Shown here piece by piece: positions 17,688 to 26,751 of a stretch of 64,000 nt of DNA (position 1 is its first letter; every line of letters starts with the position of its first letter). Origin of the DNA: Thiogranum sp. (GTDB taxonomy: Bacteria; Pseudomonadota; Gammaproteobacteria; DSM-19610); NCBI GenBank assembly GCA_030148775.1, contig JASBST010000108.1:62001-126000 (forward strand), in the 5' to 3' direction. A program made the position numbers and the translations under genes. Under the pieces are notes generated by a model. That model was not told the DNA's origin. It worked only from the letters and a program-made list of their open reading frames with translations, and did not search any database.

Positions 17688-18742
17688 GCCGTCGGCACTT
17701 GCGCCTCGTCGCGGTGGCCCTGGCCACGCTGCTGTTCGCCGCCTGCGACTCCGCCCCGCCAGGCGTCTACCGGGAGCAACTGTTCGCATTTGGCACCCTG
17801 GTCGACATCAGCCTGTATGGGGTCGAACCGCAAGCGGCGCGGCAGGCCGTGGCCGCGGTGGACGCGCTCTTCCAGCAGCAAAATCGGGACTGGCACGCCT
17901 GGCAGCGCGGCGAACTCGATTCGCTGAATCAGGCGATCGCGGCCGGCAAAAGCTTTCGTCCCGATGCATCGGTCGTGCAACTGGTCCGTCTCGGCCAGCG
18001 CTTCGAGCGCCTCAGCCACGGGCTGTTCAATCCGGCCATCGGTCATCTGCTTAAACTATGGGGTTTTCAAAAGGACGAACCCGGTCCGGAACCGCCGGAT
18101 CCGGCCGCCGTCAAACACTGGCTGCGAGCGGCACCGAGCACGCTCCAATTGCAAATCGACGAGGGGCGGATCAGCAGCAGCAACCCGGCGGTGAAGCTGG
18201 ATTTCGGCGGCTTCGCCAAGGGCTATTCAGTGGCCAGCGCGGTGGAGCTGTTATCCCGGCGCGGTATCCATAATCTGATCGTCAACGCCGGCGGCGACCT
18301 CTGCTTGCGTGGCCGGCACGGCGACCGGCCCTGGCGCATCGGCATCCGCGCACCGGACGGCAACGGTGTGCTGGCGAGCCTGGATCTGGAGGGCGCCGCC
18401 TGCGTGTTCACGTCGGGCGACTACGAACGCTACTTCGTCTACCAGGGCAAACGTTATGCCCACATACTCGACCCGCGCACCGGTGAGCCGGCCCGCGGCG
18501 TACACTCGGTGACAGTAGTCGCCGATGACGCCGCCCTGGCCGATGCCGCCGCAACGGCGTTGTTTGTCGCCGGTGTGCCCGATTGGCGGCAGATCGCCCG
18601 TGACATGTCCGTGCGCGAAGTCCTGCTGATGGACGCCGCCGGCGTGGCACACGTCACCGCGACACTGAAGCCCCTGGTGCATTTCCAGCATCCGCCAGCG
18701 GCTATCGAAACCGTCCAGCTCGATAACCCACCGCGGCCCTGA
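17684..18742 (+). CDS. apbE: FAD:protein FMN transferase (ApbE), lipoprotein
   Basis: ApbE flavinylates periplasmic or membrane proteins such as NqrB/C and RnfD/G by linking FMN to Thr in a D-x-x-T-S/A motif. A signal peptide ends in the lipobox LFAAC (Cys near residue 22), so the enzyme should be membrane anchored. Family blocks seen are the FGTLVDISLYG start, KLDFGGFAKGYSV, VNAGGDLCLRG, and HILDPRTGEPA. The start is GTG at 17684, overlapping gshB by 4 nt (GTGA). In Pseudomonas no apbE sits between gshB and tonB3, so this is an insertion or a lineage-specific order. Confidence 0.94.
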   Translation: MSRRHLRLVAVALATLLFAACDSAPPGVYREQLFAFGTLVDISLYGVEPQAARQAVAAVDALFQQQNRDWHAWQRGELDSLNQAIAAGKSFRPDASVVQLVRLGQRFERLSHGLFNPAIGHLLKLWGFQKDEPGPEPPDPAAVKHWLRAAPSTLQLQIDEGRISSSNPAVKLDFGGFAKGYSVASAVELLSRRGIHNLIVNAGGDLCLRGRHGDRPWRIGIRAPDGNGVLASLDLEGAACVFTSGDYERYFVYQGKRYAHILDPRTGEPARGVHSVTVVADDAALADAAATALFVAGVPDWRQIARDMSVREVLLMDAAGVAHVTATLKPLVHFQHPPAAIETVQLDNPPRP

Positions 18743-18789
18743 TCGCGTTATACTATGGGCGTAATCAACACTCCGCTTTCAGGCTATGG

Positions 18790-19662
18790 ATGCTTAAGCA
18801 GGCCCATTTCATGAACACCTCGAGCACAGTTGTTTACCCGAGCCCGGGTGCGGACCGCCTGGCATTGACCCTGTTTATCGCCACGGCGCTGCACGCGTTG
18901 CTGATTCTCGGTGTCAGCTTCGATGTTTTCGACACCAAATCCGACGACACCCTGCTGCCGACGCTCGACATCACGGTGGTCAATACGCCACAGGCCAAAC
19001 CCGCGGAAAACGCCGATTATCTGGCCGCCACCAGCCACGACGGCGCCGGCAATACCGAGGAAAAAATTCAACCTCAGCAACAGGCCGTGGAGCAGGCGCC
19101 ACCGCCCACACCGGCAGCCGCCAGGCCACCGGCGCCGACCCAGGTGCTGACAGCCAAGGTCGCGCGGGAAAAAACGCGCAAACTTCCGCCGGCCGAGGAC
19201 CCCAAGCCCGACTCCGTGAGCGCCGAGGAGCTGATCAACCGCAGCATGGAAATGTTGGCACTGAATCGTGAAATCAACCAGAACCTGCGGGTCTATTCAA
19301 AGGCGCCGAAGAGCAAATTCATTTCCGCACGCACCAAAGAATTCAAATATGCCAGCTACATGCGCGACTGGGTGGCGAAAGTCGAGCGGGTCGGCGACCT
19401 CAACTACCCGGATGAAGCGCGCCGCAGGAACCTCTCGGGCAAGCTGATTGTCCAGGTAGCCATCTATCCGGACGGCTCGGTACGGGAAATCACCATACGC
19501 AAGCCCTCCGGACACAAGATCCTCGACGACGCCGCGGTACGGATCGTCAAACTGGCGGCACCTTTCGCGCCATTTCCGCAGGACATAAAAAAGGATACGG
19601 ACATCATGTATATCACCCGCACCTGGGTATTCACCAGCGGCAACCGGCTGCAAAGTGATTGA
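18790..19662 (+). CDS. tonB: TonB-type energy transducer
   Basis: TonB passes proton-motive energy from ExbB/ExbD to outer-membrane proteins. One TM segment lies near residues 20-42, with a His inside (IATALHALL) as in the TonB SHLS motif. A Pro/Ala/Gln-rich spacer with PPPTPAAARPPAPT follows, and a TonB C-terminal domain (YPDEARRRNLSGKLIVQV, PDGSVREITIRK). The 290-residue gene lies between gshB-apbE and yqgE, the position of Pseudomonas tonB3 (PA0406), which is needed for twitching motility. The ATG at 18790 is used; an ATG at 18811 is equally possible. Confidence 0.9.
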   Translation: MLKQAHFMNTSSTVVYPSPGADRLALTLFIATALHALLILGVSFDVFDTKSDDTLLPTLDITVVNTPQAKPAENADYLAATSHDGAGNTEEKIQPQQQAVEQAPPPTPAAARPPAPTQVLTAKVAREKTRKLPPAEDPKPDSVSAEELINRSMEMLALNREINQNLRVYSKAPKSKFISARTKEFKYASYMRDWVAKVERVGDLNYPDEARRRNLSGKLIVQVAIYPDGSVREITIRKPSGHKILDDAAVRIVKLAAPFAPFPQDIKKDTDIMYITRTWVFTSGNRLQSD

Positions 19663-19720
19663 GAGCCGCCGGGCGCCACGGCGCTTGTGAAATTCCGGCA
19701 GCTCGCAGATACTATAAATT

Positions 19721-20284
19721 ATGGTAGAGACGCAGTACCTGACCAACCAGTTCCTCATCGCCATGCCCGGGCTTGAGGATCCCAATTTTTATCATTCCGT
19801 CACCTATATCTGTGAGCACAATGCCGAGGGCGCCCTCGGCCTGGTGGTCAACCGGCCGCTGGATATGCGTCTGGGCGAGATCCTGCAGCATATCCACCTG
19901 GACAATGCGCTACCGGAGGCACGCCAGATGTCCGTTCACCTCGGCGGACCGGTGCAGCAGGATCGCGGCTTTGTGCTGCACGAGCCGTTAGGCGAATGGG
20001 AAGCCACTCTGAAGGTCACCGACCGTATCGGCATCACCTCGTCGATCGATATTCTGCACGCCATCGCCCGTAACGAAGGACCGGAACGCGCCCTTATCAC
20101 TCTCGGCTACGCCGGCTGGGGCGCCGGCCAGCTGGAGCAGGAAATGGCCAGCAACACCTGGCTGAACGGCCCGGCCGACCCGGAAATCCTGTTCCGCACG
20201 CCCGATGACGAGCGCTGGCGCGCCGCGGCCGCCTCGCTGGGCGTCAATCTGGATCTGCTCTCGGGGGATGCCGGCCACGCCTGA
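19721..20284 (+). CDS. yqgE: YqgE/AlgH family protein (UPF0301)
   Basis: A 187-residue cytosolic protein of unknown biochemical role. The family N-terminus is clear ([21 protein letters not shown]), as are GLVVNRPLD, the [16 protein letters not shown] segment and the [13 protein letters not shown] block. In Pseudomonas the homologue AlgH was first linked to alginate control; the mechanism is unclear. Its TGA overlaps the ruvX ATG by one base. Confidence 0.95.
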   Translation: MVETQYLTNQFLIAMPGLEDPNFYHSVTYICEHNAEGALGLVVNRPLDMRLGEILQHIHLDNALPEARQMSVHLGGPVQQDRGFVLHEPLGEWEATLKVTDRIGITSSIDILHAIARNEGPERALITLGYAGWGAGQLEQEMASNTWLNGPADPEILFRTPDDERWRAAAASLGVNLDLLSGDAGHA

Positions 20285-20715
20285 TGGCGAAACAACAACA
20301 GCAATCGGCAAACCACGGCGCCACCACGCTGCTCGGGTTCGATTATGGGCGCAAGCGCATCGGCGTCGCTGTCGGCCAGAGGCTGACAGCCACCGCCACG
20401 GCGCTTGGCACAGTCCGGGCGCGCGACGGCAAACCGGACTGGCCGGCGATCAGCCGCCTGATCACCGAATGGAAACCGGGCGCGCTGGTCGTAGGAATCC
20501 CGTATCATATGGACGGGAGCGAACAAAAGATGACACATGCGGCACAGCGCTTCTGTCGCCAGCTGGAGGGACGCTACGGCCTGCCCGTGCATTATGCCGA
20601 GGAGCGCCTGAGTTCCTACGCGGTGGAAAGCTCCGCGCACGGCCGTCACGAGGTGGATTCGCTGGCGGCCCAGCTCATCCTACAGGACTGGCTACAACAA
20701 CACGCACAACAATGA
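20284..20715 (+). CDS. ruvX: RuvX/YqgF family Holliday junction resolvase-like nuclease
   Basis: An RNase H-like fold protein of 143 residues. YqgF homologues have been linked to 16S rRNA 5'-end processing and to Holliday junction cleavage. The first catalytic Asp lies in [33 protein letters not shown] and [12 protein letters not shown] hold other conserved positions, and the last acidic residue lies in [14 protein letters not shown]. It overlaps yqgE by one base and pyrR by four. Confidence 0.94.
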   Translation: MAKQQQQSANHGATTLLGFDYGRKRIGVAVGQRLTATATALGTVRARDGKPDWPAISRLITEWKPGALVVGIPYHMDGSEQKMTHAAQRFCRQLEGRYGLPVHYAEERLSSYAVESSAHGRHEVDSLAAQLILQDWLQQHAQQ

Positions 20716-21212
20716 CCGACACCCACGACATACTGGCCCTGATCGACGACATGGCCGACCAGCTGCGCCGGCGCCTGCCGATCGATGCACGCACCGTCAT
20801 GGTCGGAATTCACACCGGCGGCGTATGGATCGCCAGGATTCTGCATGAAAAACTGGACATCCAGGAGCCACTCGGCGTGCTGGATATCTCCTTTTATCGG
20901 GATGACTTTACCCGGATCGGAATTAACCCGCAGGTCAGGCCGTCGCACCTCCCATTCAGTCTCGATGGTCGTCATATCATCCTGATCGATGATGTGCTGC
21001 ATACCGGGCGCACCATTCGCGCGGCAATGAATGAGCTGTTCGATTATGGCCGCCCCGCGTCTATCACGCTGGCGGTGCTGATCAAGCGCGACGGACGCGA
21101 GCTGCCGATCGAGGCGAATGTGGTGGCGCTTTCGATGTCGCTCGGCGCCAATGAACAGGTCAAGCTATGTGGCCCCGAGCCGCTGGCACTCGAGGTCAGA
21201 AACGTTACATGA
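20712..21212 (+). CDS. pyrR: PyrR bifunctional pyrimidine regulator / uracil phosphoribosyltransferase
   Basis: A type I phosphoribosyltransferase of 166 residues. The PRPP-binding loop is clear in [19 protein letters not shown], and [10 protein letters not shown] forms the pyrophosphate loop. PyrR proteins use UMP or UTP to control pyr genes by RNA binding in Gram-positives; in Pseudomonas PyrR lies before pyrB and has been proposed to control it. The ATG at 20712 overlaps the ruvX stop (ATGA). The longer frame from 20205 runs through ruvX and is not credible. I found no attenuator between pyrR and pyrB because they overlap. Confidence 0.92.
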   Translation: MTDTHDILALIDDMADQLRRRLPIDARTVMVGIHTGGVWIARILHEKLDIQEPLGVLDISFYRDDFTRIGINPQVRPSHLPFSLDGRHIILIDDVLHTGRTIRAAMNELFDYGRPASITLAVLIKRDGRELPIEANVVALSMSLGANEQVKLCGPEPLALEVRNVT

Positions 21213-22189
21213 GCCGGACCAACCTGCAGATCGGAGACGACGGCAAGCTGCGCCATTTTCTCTCTACCGAAGGACTGACCCACGGACTGTTGAACGAAAT
21301 CCTCGACACGGCGGAATCCTTCGCCGGTGTCACCGAGCAATCGGTGAAAAAAGTCCCGCTGCTGCGGGGCCGCACCATTGTGAACCTGTTCTTCGAGGCC
21401 AGCACACGCACGCGCACGACCTTTGAACTGGCGGCAAAGCGATTGTCGGCCGACGTTCTCAATATCAATGTCGATGCTTCGGCGACGGTCAAGGGCGAGA
21501 CGCTGCTCGACACGCTGCGCAATCTCGAAGCGATGCACGTGGATATGTTCGTGGTGCGCCATTGCGACAGCGGCACCGCCCATTTCATCGCCCGCCACGT
21601 ACAGCCCCACGTCAGCGTGATCAATGCCGGCGACGGGCGGCACGCCCATCCCACGCAGGCGATGCTGGACATGTTCACCATTCGCCGCGAGAAAGGCGCC
21701 GACTTCGGACGCCTGCGCGTGGCCATCGTCGGCGACATCGCACACTCGCGCGTGGCGCGCTCACAGATTCACGCTCTGAACCTGCTCAATACCAGCGAGG
21801 TGCGCATCGTCGCACCGCGCACCCTGTTGCCGTTCGATGTCGAATCCCTGGGCGTCAAGGTCTATCACGATCTGCGCGACGGCCTGCGCGACGTCGACGT
21901 GGTCATCATGCTGCGCCTGCAAAACGAACGTATGAAAGGCGCGATGCTTCCCAGCGAGCATGAGTACTTCCAGCTCTACGGCCTGACCGAGGAGAAGCTC
22001 TCCATGGCCAGCCCGGACGTCACCGTGATGCATCCCGGCCCGATCAATCGCGGCGTGGAAATCGACTCGCAGGTCGCCGATGGTTCACGTTCGGTGATCC
22101 TGCAGCAGGTCACCTATGGCATCGCCGTGCGCATGGCGGTCATGTCGATGGCGATGCAACAACGGCCTTCGCAGGAAAACCATGGCTAA
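21209..22189 (+). CDS. pyrB: Aspartate carbamoyltransferase catalytic chain
   Basis: Condenses carbamoyl phosphate with aspartate in UMP synthesis. The 326-residue protein has the carbamoyl-phosphate motif [13 protein letters not shown], the VVRHCDSG and [14 protein letters not shown] blocks, [11 protein letters not shown] and [13 protein letters not shown]. The ATG at 21209 overlaps the pyrR stop by 4 nt. The N-terminus before the catalytic core is slightly long, as in the Pseudomonas class A enzymes, which form dodecamers with a DHOase-like partner. That partner follows directly. Confidence 0.97.
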   Translation: MSRTNLQIGDDGKLRHFLSTEGLTHGLLNEILDTAESFAGVTEQSVKKVPLLRGRTIVNLFFEASTRTRTTFELAAKRLSADVLNINVDASATVKGETLLDTLRNLEAMHVDMFVVRHCDSGTAHFIARHVQPHVSVINAGDGRHAHPTQAMLDMFTIRREKGADFGRLRVAIVGDIAHSRVARSQIHALNLLNTSEVRIVAPRTLLPFDVESLGVKVYHDLRDGLRDVDVVIMLRLQNERMKGAMLPSEHEYFQLYGLTEEKLSMASPDVTVMHPGPINRGVEIDSQVADGSRSVILQQVTYGIAVRMAVMSMAMQQRPSQENHG

Positions 22190-23468
22190 ACCACGCATCA
22201 AAATCAGCGGCGGGCACCTGATCGATCCGCACAACCGCATGGACGCGGTACTCGACGTTTGTGTCGCGCAGGGCAGGGTCGCCGCGATCGGCGAAGGCAG
22301 CGCCGATTTCACCTACGACATCGAAATCGACGCCGCGGGACTGTGCGTCATACCGGGCGTCATCGACTTGTGCGCCCGGCTGCGCGAACCGGGCCTGGAG
22401 TACAAGGCCAGTATCGACAGCGAGTGTCGTGCCGCCGCCGCCAGCGGCATCACCACCCTGTGCTGTCCTCCGGATACCAATCCCGTCATCGACACACCCG
22501 CCGTGATCGAAATGATTCACCACCGAGCCCGCCAGGTGGGCGCGGCCCGCGTTGTCGGCTTGGGCGCCCTGACTCACCATTTGGATGGCGTACATCTCAG
22601 CGAGATGGCCGCCCTCAAACAAGCGGGTTGTATCGGTGTCAGCAACGCCTTGGCGCCACTGGCGTCGACATTGATCGAGCGTCGCGCCTTCGAATATGCC
22701 GCCACTTTCGACCTTACAGTCTATCTGCACGCCGACGATGCCGCGCTGTCGGCTAACGGCTGTCTGCACGAAGGCCGGGTTTCCACCCGCCTTGGCCTGC
22801 CGGGAATCCCGGAGGCGGCCGAGACCGTGGCCGTTGCCCGCGACCTCGCCCTGATCCAACAGACCGGGGTGCGCGCGCACTTCGGACGCCTGACCACGCA
22901 GCGCGCGGTACGAATGGTGGCGCGGGCACAGTACGACGGCGTGCCCGTGACGGCCGATGCCGCCATTCCCTATCTCTATTTAACCGATCTGGACGCACTG
23001 GACTTCGGTGCCGATTATCATTTCATTCCGCCGTTGCGCACCCAGGAAGACCGCGCCGGTCTGCTCGAGGGCCTACGCGGCGGCGCCCTGTCGGCGATTT
23101 GCTCCGATCACCAGCCCCACGAAGCCGACGCCAAGCTGGCGCCGTTTCCGGCCACCCAGGCGGGTGCCTCCGGTCTCGATTCACTGCTGCCCCTGACGCT
23201 GAAGCTGGCGCACGACCAACACCTGCCCTTGGCCGATGCGATCGCGCGCCTGACCAGCGGTCCGGCGCGGATTCTTAATCTGCCCTACGGTGAGTTGGGA
23301 ATAGGCCGGGCGGCGGATATTTGTATTTTCGCCCCCGACGCCGCCTGGCGGCTCAATGCCGCCAGTATGCACAGCCAGGGAAAGAACACGCCCTTTCGCG
23401 GCTGGGAAATGCCGGCCAAAGTGCGCTATACCCTGCGCGATGGCACCATCATTCATACGAGCGACTGA
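22182..23468 (+). CDS. pyrC': Dihydroorotase-like protein PyrC', probably non-catalytic
   Basis: A 428-residue protein with the class I dihydroorotase fold. The metal-binding D-x-H-x-H of active enzymes is D62-L-C64-A-R66 here, so both histidines are lost in an otherwise normal LREPG context. The late SDHQPH motif (D309) is retained. In Pseudomonas the protein at this place (PyrC', also called PyrX) is inactive and needed for ATCase assembly. The start overlaps pyrB by 8 nt, which suggests coupled expression of two subunits. I infer a structural role. A real dihydroorotase must be encoded elsewhere. Confidence 0.92.
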   Translation: MAKPRIKISGGHLIDPHNRMDAVLDVCVAQGRVAAIGEGSADFTYDIEIDAAGLCVIPGVIDLCARLREPGLEYKASIDSECRAAAASGITTLCCPPDTNPVIDTPAVIEMIHHRARQVGAARVVGLGALTHHLDGVHLSEMAALKQAGCIGVSNALAPLASTLIERRAFEYAATFDLTVYLHADDAALSANGCLHEGRVSTRLGLPGIPEAAETVAVARDLALIQQTGVRAHFGRLTTQRAVRMVARAQYDGVPVTADAAIPYLYLTDLDALDFGADYHFIPPLRTQEDRAGLLEGLRGGALSAICSDHQPHEADAKLAPFPATQAGASGLDSLLPLTLKLAHDQHLPLADAIARLTSGPARILNLPYGELGIGRAADICIFAPDAAWRLNAASMHSQGKNTPFRGWEMPAKVRYTLRDGTIIHTSD

Positions 23469-23470
23469 AC

Positions 23471-24355
23471 TTGCGACACCCCGCGCACCGCCAGACTATC
23501 GAGCTAGAGAACGCCCGCGTCCTGTCGCATCAGGCCTGCGAAGGCGATCAGCATATCCTGCGCCTGGAGGCCCCGGGGTGCGCCGCCGACGCCCTCCCCG
23601 GCCAGTTCGTCCATCTCAGTTGCGATCCGCAGCTGGCCATGCGGCGGCCGCTGTCGATCATGCGCGTCGATGCCGCCGCGGGCTGGGTGGAACTCCTGTA
23701 CAAAGCGCTGGGGCATGGCACCCGTCTGCTGGCTCAGCGCCGGCCCGGTGAGTCGCTAAGCCTGCTCGGTCCTATCGGTAAACCGTTTCAGCCCGACCCC
23801 CAGCGTCCGCGCACGCTGCTGCTTGGGGGGGGAGTCGGCATGCCGCCGATGATTTTCCTGGCCGACAGCCTGCGCCGCAACGCCGATTTCAAGCCGCTGG
23901 TCTTGCTGGGATCGGAGGTTCCCTTCCCTTTTACCCGCCAACCGTCGCGCATTCTGCTCGACGGCATGCCCGACGGCGTTATCGGCAGCATGCCGCTACT
24001 GGAAGACTGGGGTATTGCCTGCCGCCTGAGCAGCCTGCAAGGCTACCCAGGCTGTTACCAAGGCTATATTACCGATCTGGCGCGGATCTGGCTGGACACC
24101 CTGGACACCGACCAGCGCCGACAGGTCAGTCTGTACGCCTGCGGACCGCATCCCATGCTGCACGCAGTGGCGCAACTGGGGGCGGACTATGGACTCCCCT
24201 GCCAGGTCTCGCTGGAGGAATATATGGCCTGCGCGGTCGGCGGCTGTGCCGGCTGCGTCGTGCAGGTAAGCGCACAGGACGGTCCGGCCATGAAACGGGT
24301 GTGCGTCGACGGACCGGTATTCGACGCCTATTCTGTTTTCACTCCGGCTACCTGA
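23471..24355 (+). CDS. pyrK: PyrK-type dihydroorotate dehydrogenase electron-transfer subunit
   Basis: A flavin and iron-sulfur protein of the ferredoxin reductase family. The FAD site has RRPLSIMRV near residues 58-66. The nucleotide-binding part has LLLGGGVGMPPMIFLA near 117-131. The C-terminus carries four cysteines for a 2Fe-2S cluster at about C254, C259, C262 and C278, the PyrK pattern. PyrK passes electrons from class 1B PyrD to NAD+. I start it at TTG 23471, 2 nt after the pyrC' stop; the only longer frame runs inside pyrC' and the first ATG is too late. No pyrD is in the window, so its partner is unknown. Confidence 0.85.
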   Translation: MRHPAHRQTIELENARVLSHQACEGDQHILRLEAPGCAADALPGQFVHLSCDPQLAMRRPLSIMRVDAAAGWVELLYKALGHGTRLLAQRRPGESLSLLGPIGKPFQPDPQRPRTLLLGGGVGMPPMIFLADSLRRNADFKPLVLLGSEVPFPFTRQPSRILLDGMPDGVIGSMPLLEDWGIACRLSSLQGYPGCYQGYITDLARIWLDTLDTDQRRQVSLYACGPHPMLHAVAQLGADYGLPCQVSLEEYMACAVGGCAGCVVQVSAQDGPAMKRVCVDGPVFDAYSVFTPAT

Positions 24356-24373
24356 CCGGACGCCGGACGACAC

Positions 24374-25489
24374 TCACGGCGTCTCCACCAGCGTTACGCC
24401 CTGAAGCGCGTTACCGGCATCGACCTCGTTGTCTTTCAGTTTGATCATCAGGCGCACTTCGTTGGCCGAATCGGCGTAATGGATGGCGTCTTCCTGAGTG
24501 ATTTCGCCGTCGCGATAGAGCTCGTAAAGCGCCTGGTCGAAGGTCTTCATGCCCTGCTGGTTGGAGCGTTTCATCAGATCCTTGATCTTGTGGATCTCGC
24601 CCTTGCGTATCAGATCCGCCATCAGCGGCGTATTGATCAGCACTTCGACCACCACCCGCCGGCCCTTGCCGTCCGGCGTCGGCACCAGTTGCTGCGCGAC
24701 GATCGCCTTCAGGTTCAGCGACAAATCCATCAACAACTGATCGCGGCGATCTTCGGGAAAGAAGTTGATCATGCGGTCCATCGCCTGGTTGGCGTTGTTG
24801 GCGTGCAGCGTGGCAAGACACAGATGGCCGGTTTCGGAGAAAACAATGGCGTGATCCATGGTTTCCCGGGTACGGATCTCGCCGATCAGAATGACGTCCG
24901 GAGCCTGGCGCAGAGTGTTTTTCAGCGCCACATCGAAAGACTCGGTATCGATACCGACTTCGCGCTGGGTGACGATACAACCCGCGTGCTGGTAGACGAA
25001 CTCGATCGGATCCTCGATGGTGATAATGTGTCCGGTGCTGTTGTGGTTGCGATAACCGATCATCGATGCCAACGAGGTGGATTTACCGGTGCCGGTGGCG
25101 CCGACGAAGATGATCAGTCCGCGCTTGGTCATCGCCAGGTTCTTGATGATCGGCGGCAAATTGAGCGAATCGACGGTTGGAATCTGAGTTTCGATTCGGC
25201 GCAGCACCATACCGCAGTGATTACGCTGGTAAAACGCGCTGACGCGAAAGCGCCCCACGCCCGTCGCGCTGATCGCGAAGTTGCATTCGTGTTCTTTTTC
25301 GAACGTCTTGCGCTGATCGGCCGTCATCACCCCGAACACGGTCTCGCGCACCTGCTCGGGGGTCAAGGAAGACTGCGTAACCGGCTTGATGCGGCCGTTG
25401 ACTTTCATGCTCGGCGGCATGCCCGCGGTAATAAACAGATCGGATGCGCCCTTGTGGACCATCATTTTCAGTAGCGAATTAAAATCCAT
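24374..25489 (-). CDS. pilU: Twitching motility ATPase PilU
   Basis: A hexameric secretion ATPase that assists PilT in pilus retraction. The 371-residue protein has Walker A VGATGTGKSTSLASM, the Asp box IITIEDPIEFVYQH, Walker B VILIGEIRTRETM and the His box FSETGHLCLATLHANN. It starts MDFNSLLKMMVHKGASDL, typical of PilU. It lies 13 nt after pilT on the same strand. Its 3' end faces pyrK across an 18-nt gap with no terminator visible. Confidence 0.96.
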   Translation of the reverse strand: MDFNSLLKMMVHKGASDLFITAGMPPSMKVNGRIKPVTQSSLTPEQVRETVFGVMTADQRKTFEKEHECNFAISATGVGRFRVSAFYQRNHCGMVLRRIETQIPTVDSLNLPPIIKNLAMTKRGLIIFVGATGTGKSTSLASMIGYRNHNSTGHIITIEDPIEFVYQHAGCIVTQREVGIDTESFDVALKNTLRQAPDVILIGEIRTRETMDHAIVFSETGHLCLATLHANNANQAMDRMINFFPEDRRDQLLMDLSLNLKAIVAQQLVPTPDGKGRRVVVEVLINTPLMADLIRKGEIHKIKDLMKRSNQQGMKTFDQALYELYRDGEITQEDAIHYADSANEVRLMIKLKDNEVDAGNALQGVTLVETP

Positions 25490-25502
25490 CCCGGCTCCCC
25501 GC

Positions 25503-26540
25503 TCAGCGGAACAATTCTTTATTCATGGCTTTGGCTCTGGCGTCGATGCGATTGACCAGACCACGTCCGACCAGATCCTGCAGGTTCTGGTCCAGCGTCT
25601 GCATGCCGACGGCCTGCCTGGTCTGGATCGCCGAATACATCTGTGCCACCTTGTCCTCGCGGATAAGGTTACGGATAGCCGGCGTTCCGATCATGATTTC
25701 GTGCGCCGCGATTCTCCCGCCACCGGTTTTTTTCAACAACGTCTGGGAAATGACCGCGCGCAACGACTCCGACAGCATGGAGCGCACCATGGTCTTCTCG
25801 GCCGCGGGGAACACGTCGATGATACGGTCGATGGTCTTGGCCGCCGAGCTGGTGTGCAACGTGCCGAACACCAAGTGACCGGTTTCGGCGGCGGTCAGCG
25901 CCAGCCGTATGGTTTCCAGATCACGCATTTCGCCCACCAGAATGATATCGGGATCTTCGCGCAGCGCCGAGCGCAAGGCTTCGTTGAAACCATGGGTATC
26001 ACGATGGACCTCACGCTGATTGACCAGACACTTCTTGCTCTCGTGCACGAACTCAATCGGGTCCTCTATGGTCAGGATGTGCTCGAAGCGCTCGTTATTG
26101 ACATGATCCATCATTGCCGCCAGCGTGGTGGACTTGCCCGAGCCGGTCGGACCGGTGACCAGCACGATGCCGCGCGGCTGATCGGCGATATCCTTGAAGA
26201 TCTTCGGACAGCCGAGTTCTTCCAGCGTCAGTATGGTGGAGGGGATGGTACGAAAAACGCCACCGGCACCGCGGTTGTGGTTGAAAGCGTTGACGCGGAA
26301 GCGCGCGAGATTGGGGATCTCAAAAGAGAAATCGGTTTCCAGGAACTCTTCGTAATCCTTGCGCTGCTTGTCGTTCATGATGTCGTAAATGAGGCCATGA
26401 ACGGTTTTGTGATCCAGTGCCGGCACATTGATGCGGCGGATGTCGCCGTCGACCCGGATCATCGGCGGCAGGCCGGCCGATATATGCAGGTCGGAGGCGT
26501 TGTTTTTCACGCTGAAGGCGAGTAACTCGGCAATATCCAT
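25503..26540 (-). CDS. pilT: Type IV pilus retraction ATPase PilT
   Basis: The main motor for pilus depolymerisation, acting at the inner membrane. The 345-residue protein has Walker A TGPTGSGKSTTLAAM, the Asp box LTIEDPIEFVHES, Walker B IILVGEMRDLETI, the His box AETGHLVFGTLHTSSA and the retraction-specific AIRNLIRE near residue 270. It leads the pilT-pilU pair. Divergent proC lies 211 nt away. In Pseudomonas a yggS-type gene sits between pilT and proC; it is missing here. Confidence 0.97.
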   Translation of the reverse strand: MDIAELLAFSVKNNASDLHISAGLPPMIRVDGDIRRINVPALDHKTVHGLIYDIMNDKQRKDYEEFLETDFSFEIPNLARFRVNAFNHNRGAGGVFRTIPSTILTLEELGCPKIFKDIADQPRGIVLVTGPTGSGKSTTLAAMMDHVNNERFEHILTIEDPIEFVHESKKCLVNQREVHRDTHGFNEALRSALREDPDIILVGEMRDLETIRLALTAAETGHLVFGTLHTSSAAKTIDRIIDVFPAAEKTMVRSMLSESLRAVISQTLLKKTGGGRIAAHEIMIGTPAIRNLIREDKVAQMYSAIQTRQAVGMQTLDQNLQDLVGRGLVNRIDARAKAMNKELFR

Positions 26541-26664
26541 GCGCTTTCCCTTTTATCGTATTACGGCTTTCCATATCGTCAGCTGGGCCCGGAACTTGAC
26601 CGCCGGACACGCCGTCGGCCGACATTTGAGCGCATTCCGGACGTCAACGCAAAAAGCCGGCTCA

Positions 26665-26682
26665 GCGGCCGACTCCGGCCGC
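26665..26682. repeat. 7-bp inverted repeat between pilT and proC
   Basis: GCGGCCG and CGGCCGC flank ACTC. Read on the minus strand it is followed 6 nt later by a further GCCGGC and then a run of five T, so it loosely resembles a terminator, yet no minus-strand gene ends here. The rest of the 211-nt divergent region (26541-26751) holds no gene I can support. Confidence 0.3.
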
Positions 26683-26751
26683 GCCAGTCGCTGACCGGAC
26701 AGCACCACGACGGCTTGTGCCGGCTGTTTGGGTTCCTGTATTGTCTGCGCC

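Noticed and set aside
19713-19718. TATAAA just before yqgE, possible leaderless promoter
   Set aside because: The ATG is at 19721, so the start of transcription would fall after the start codon. No -35 box at a fitting distance was seen.
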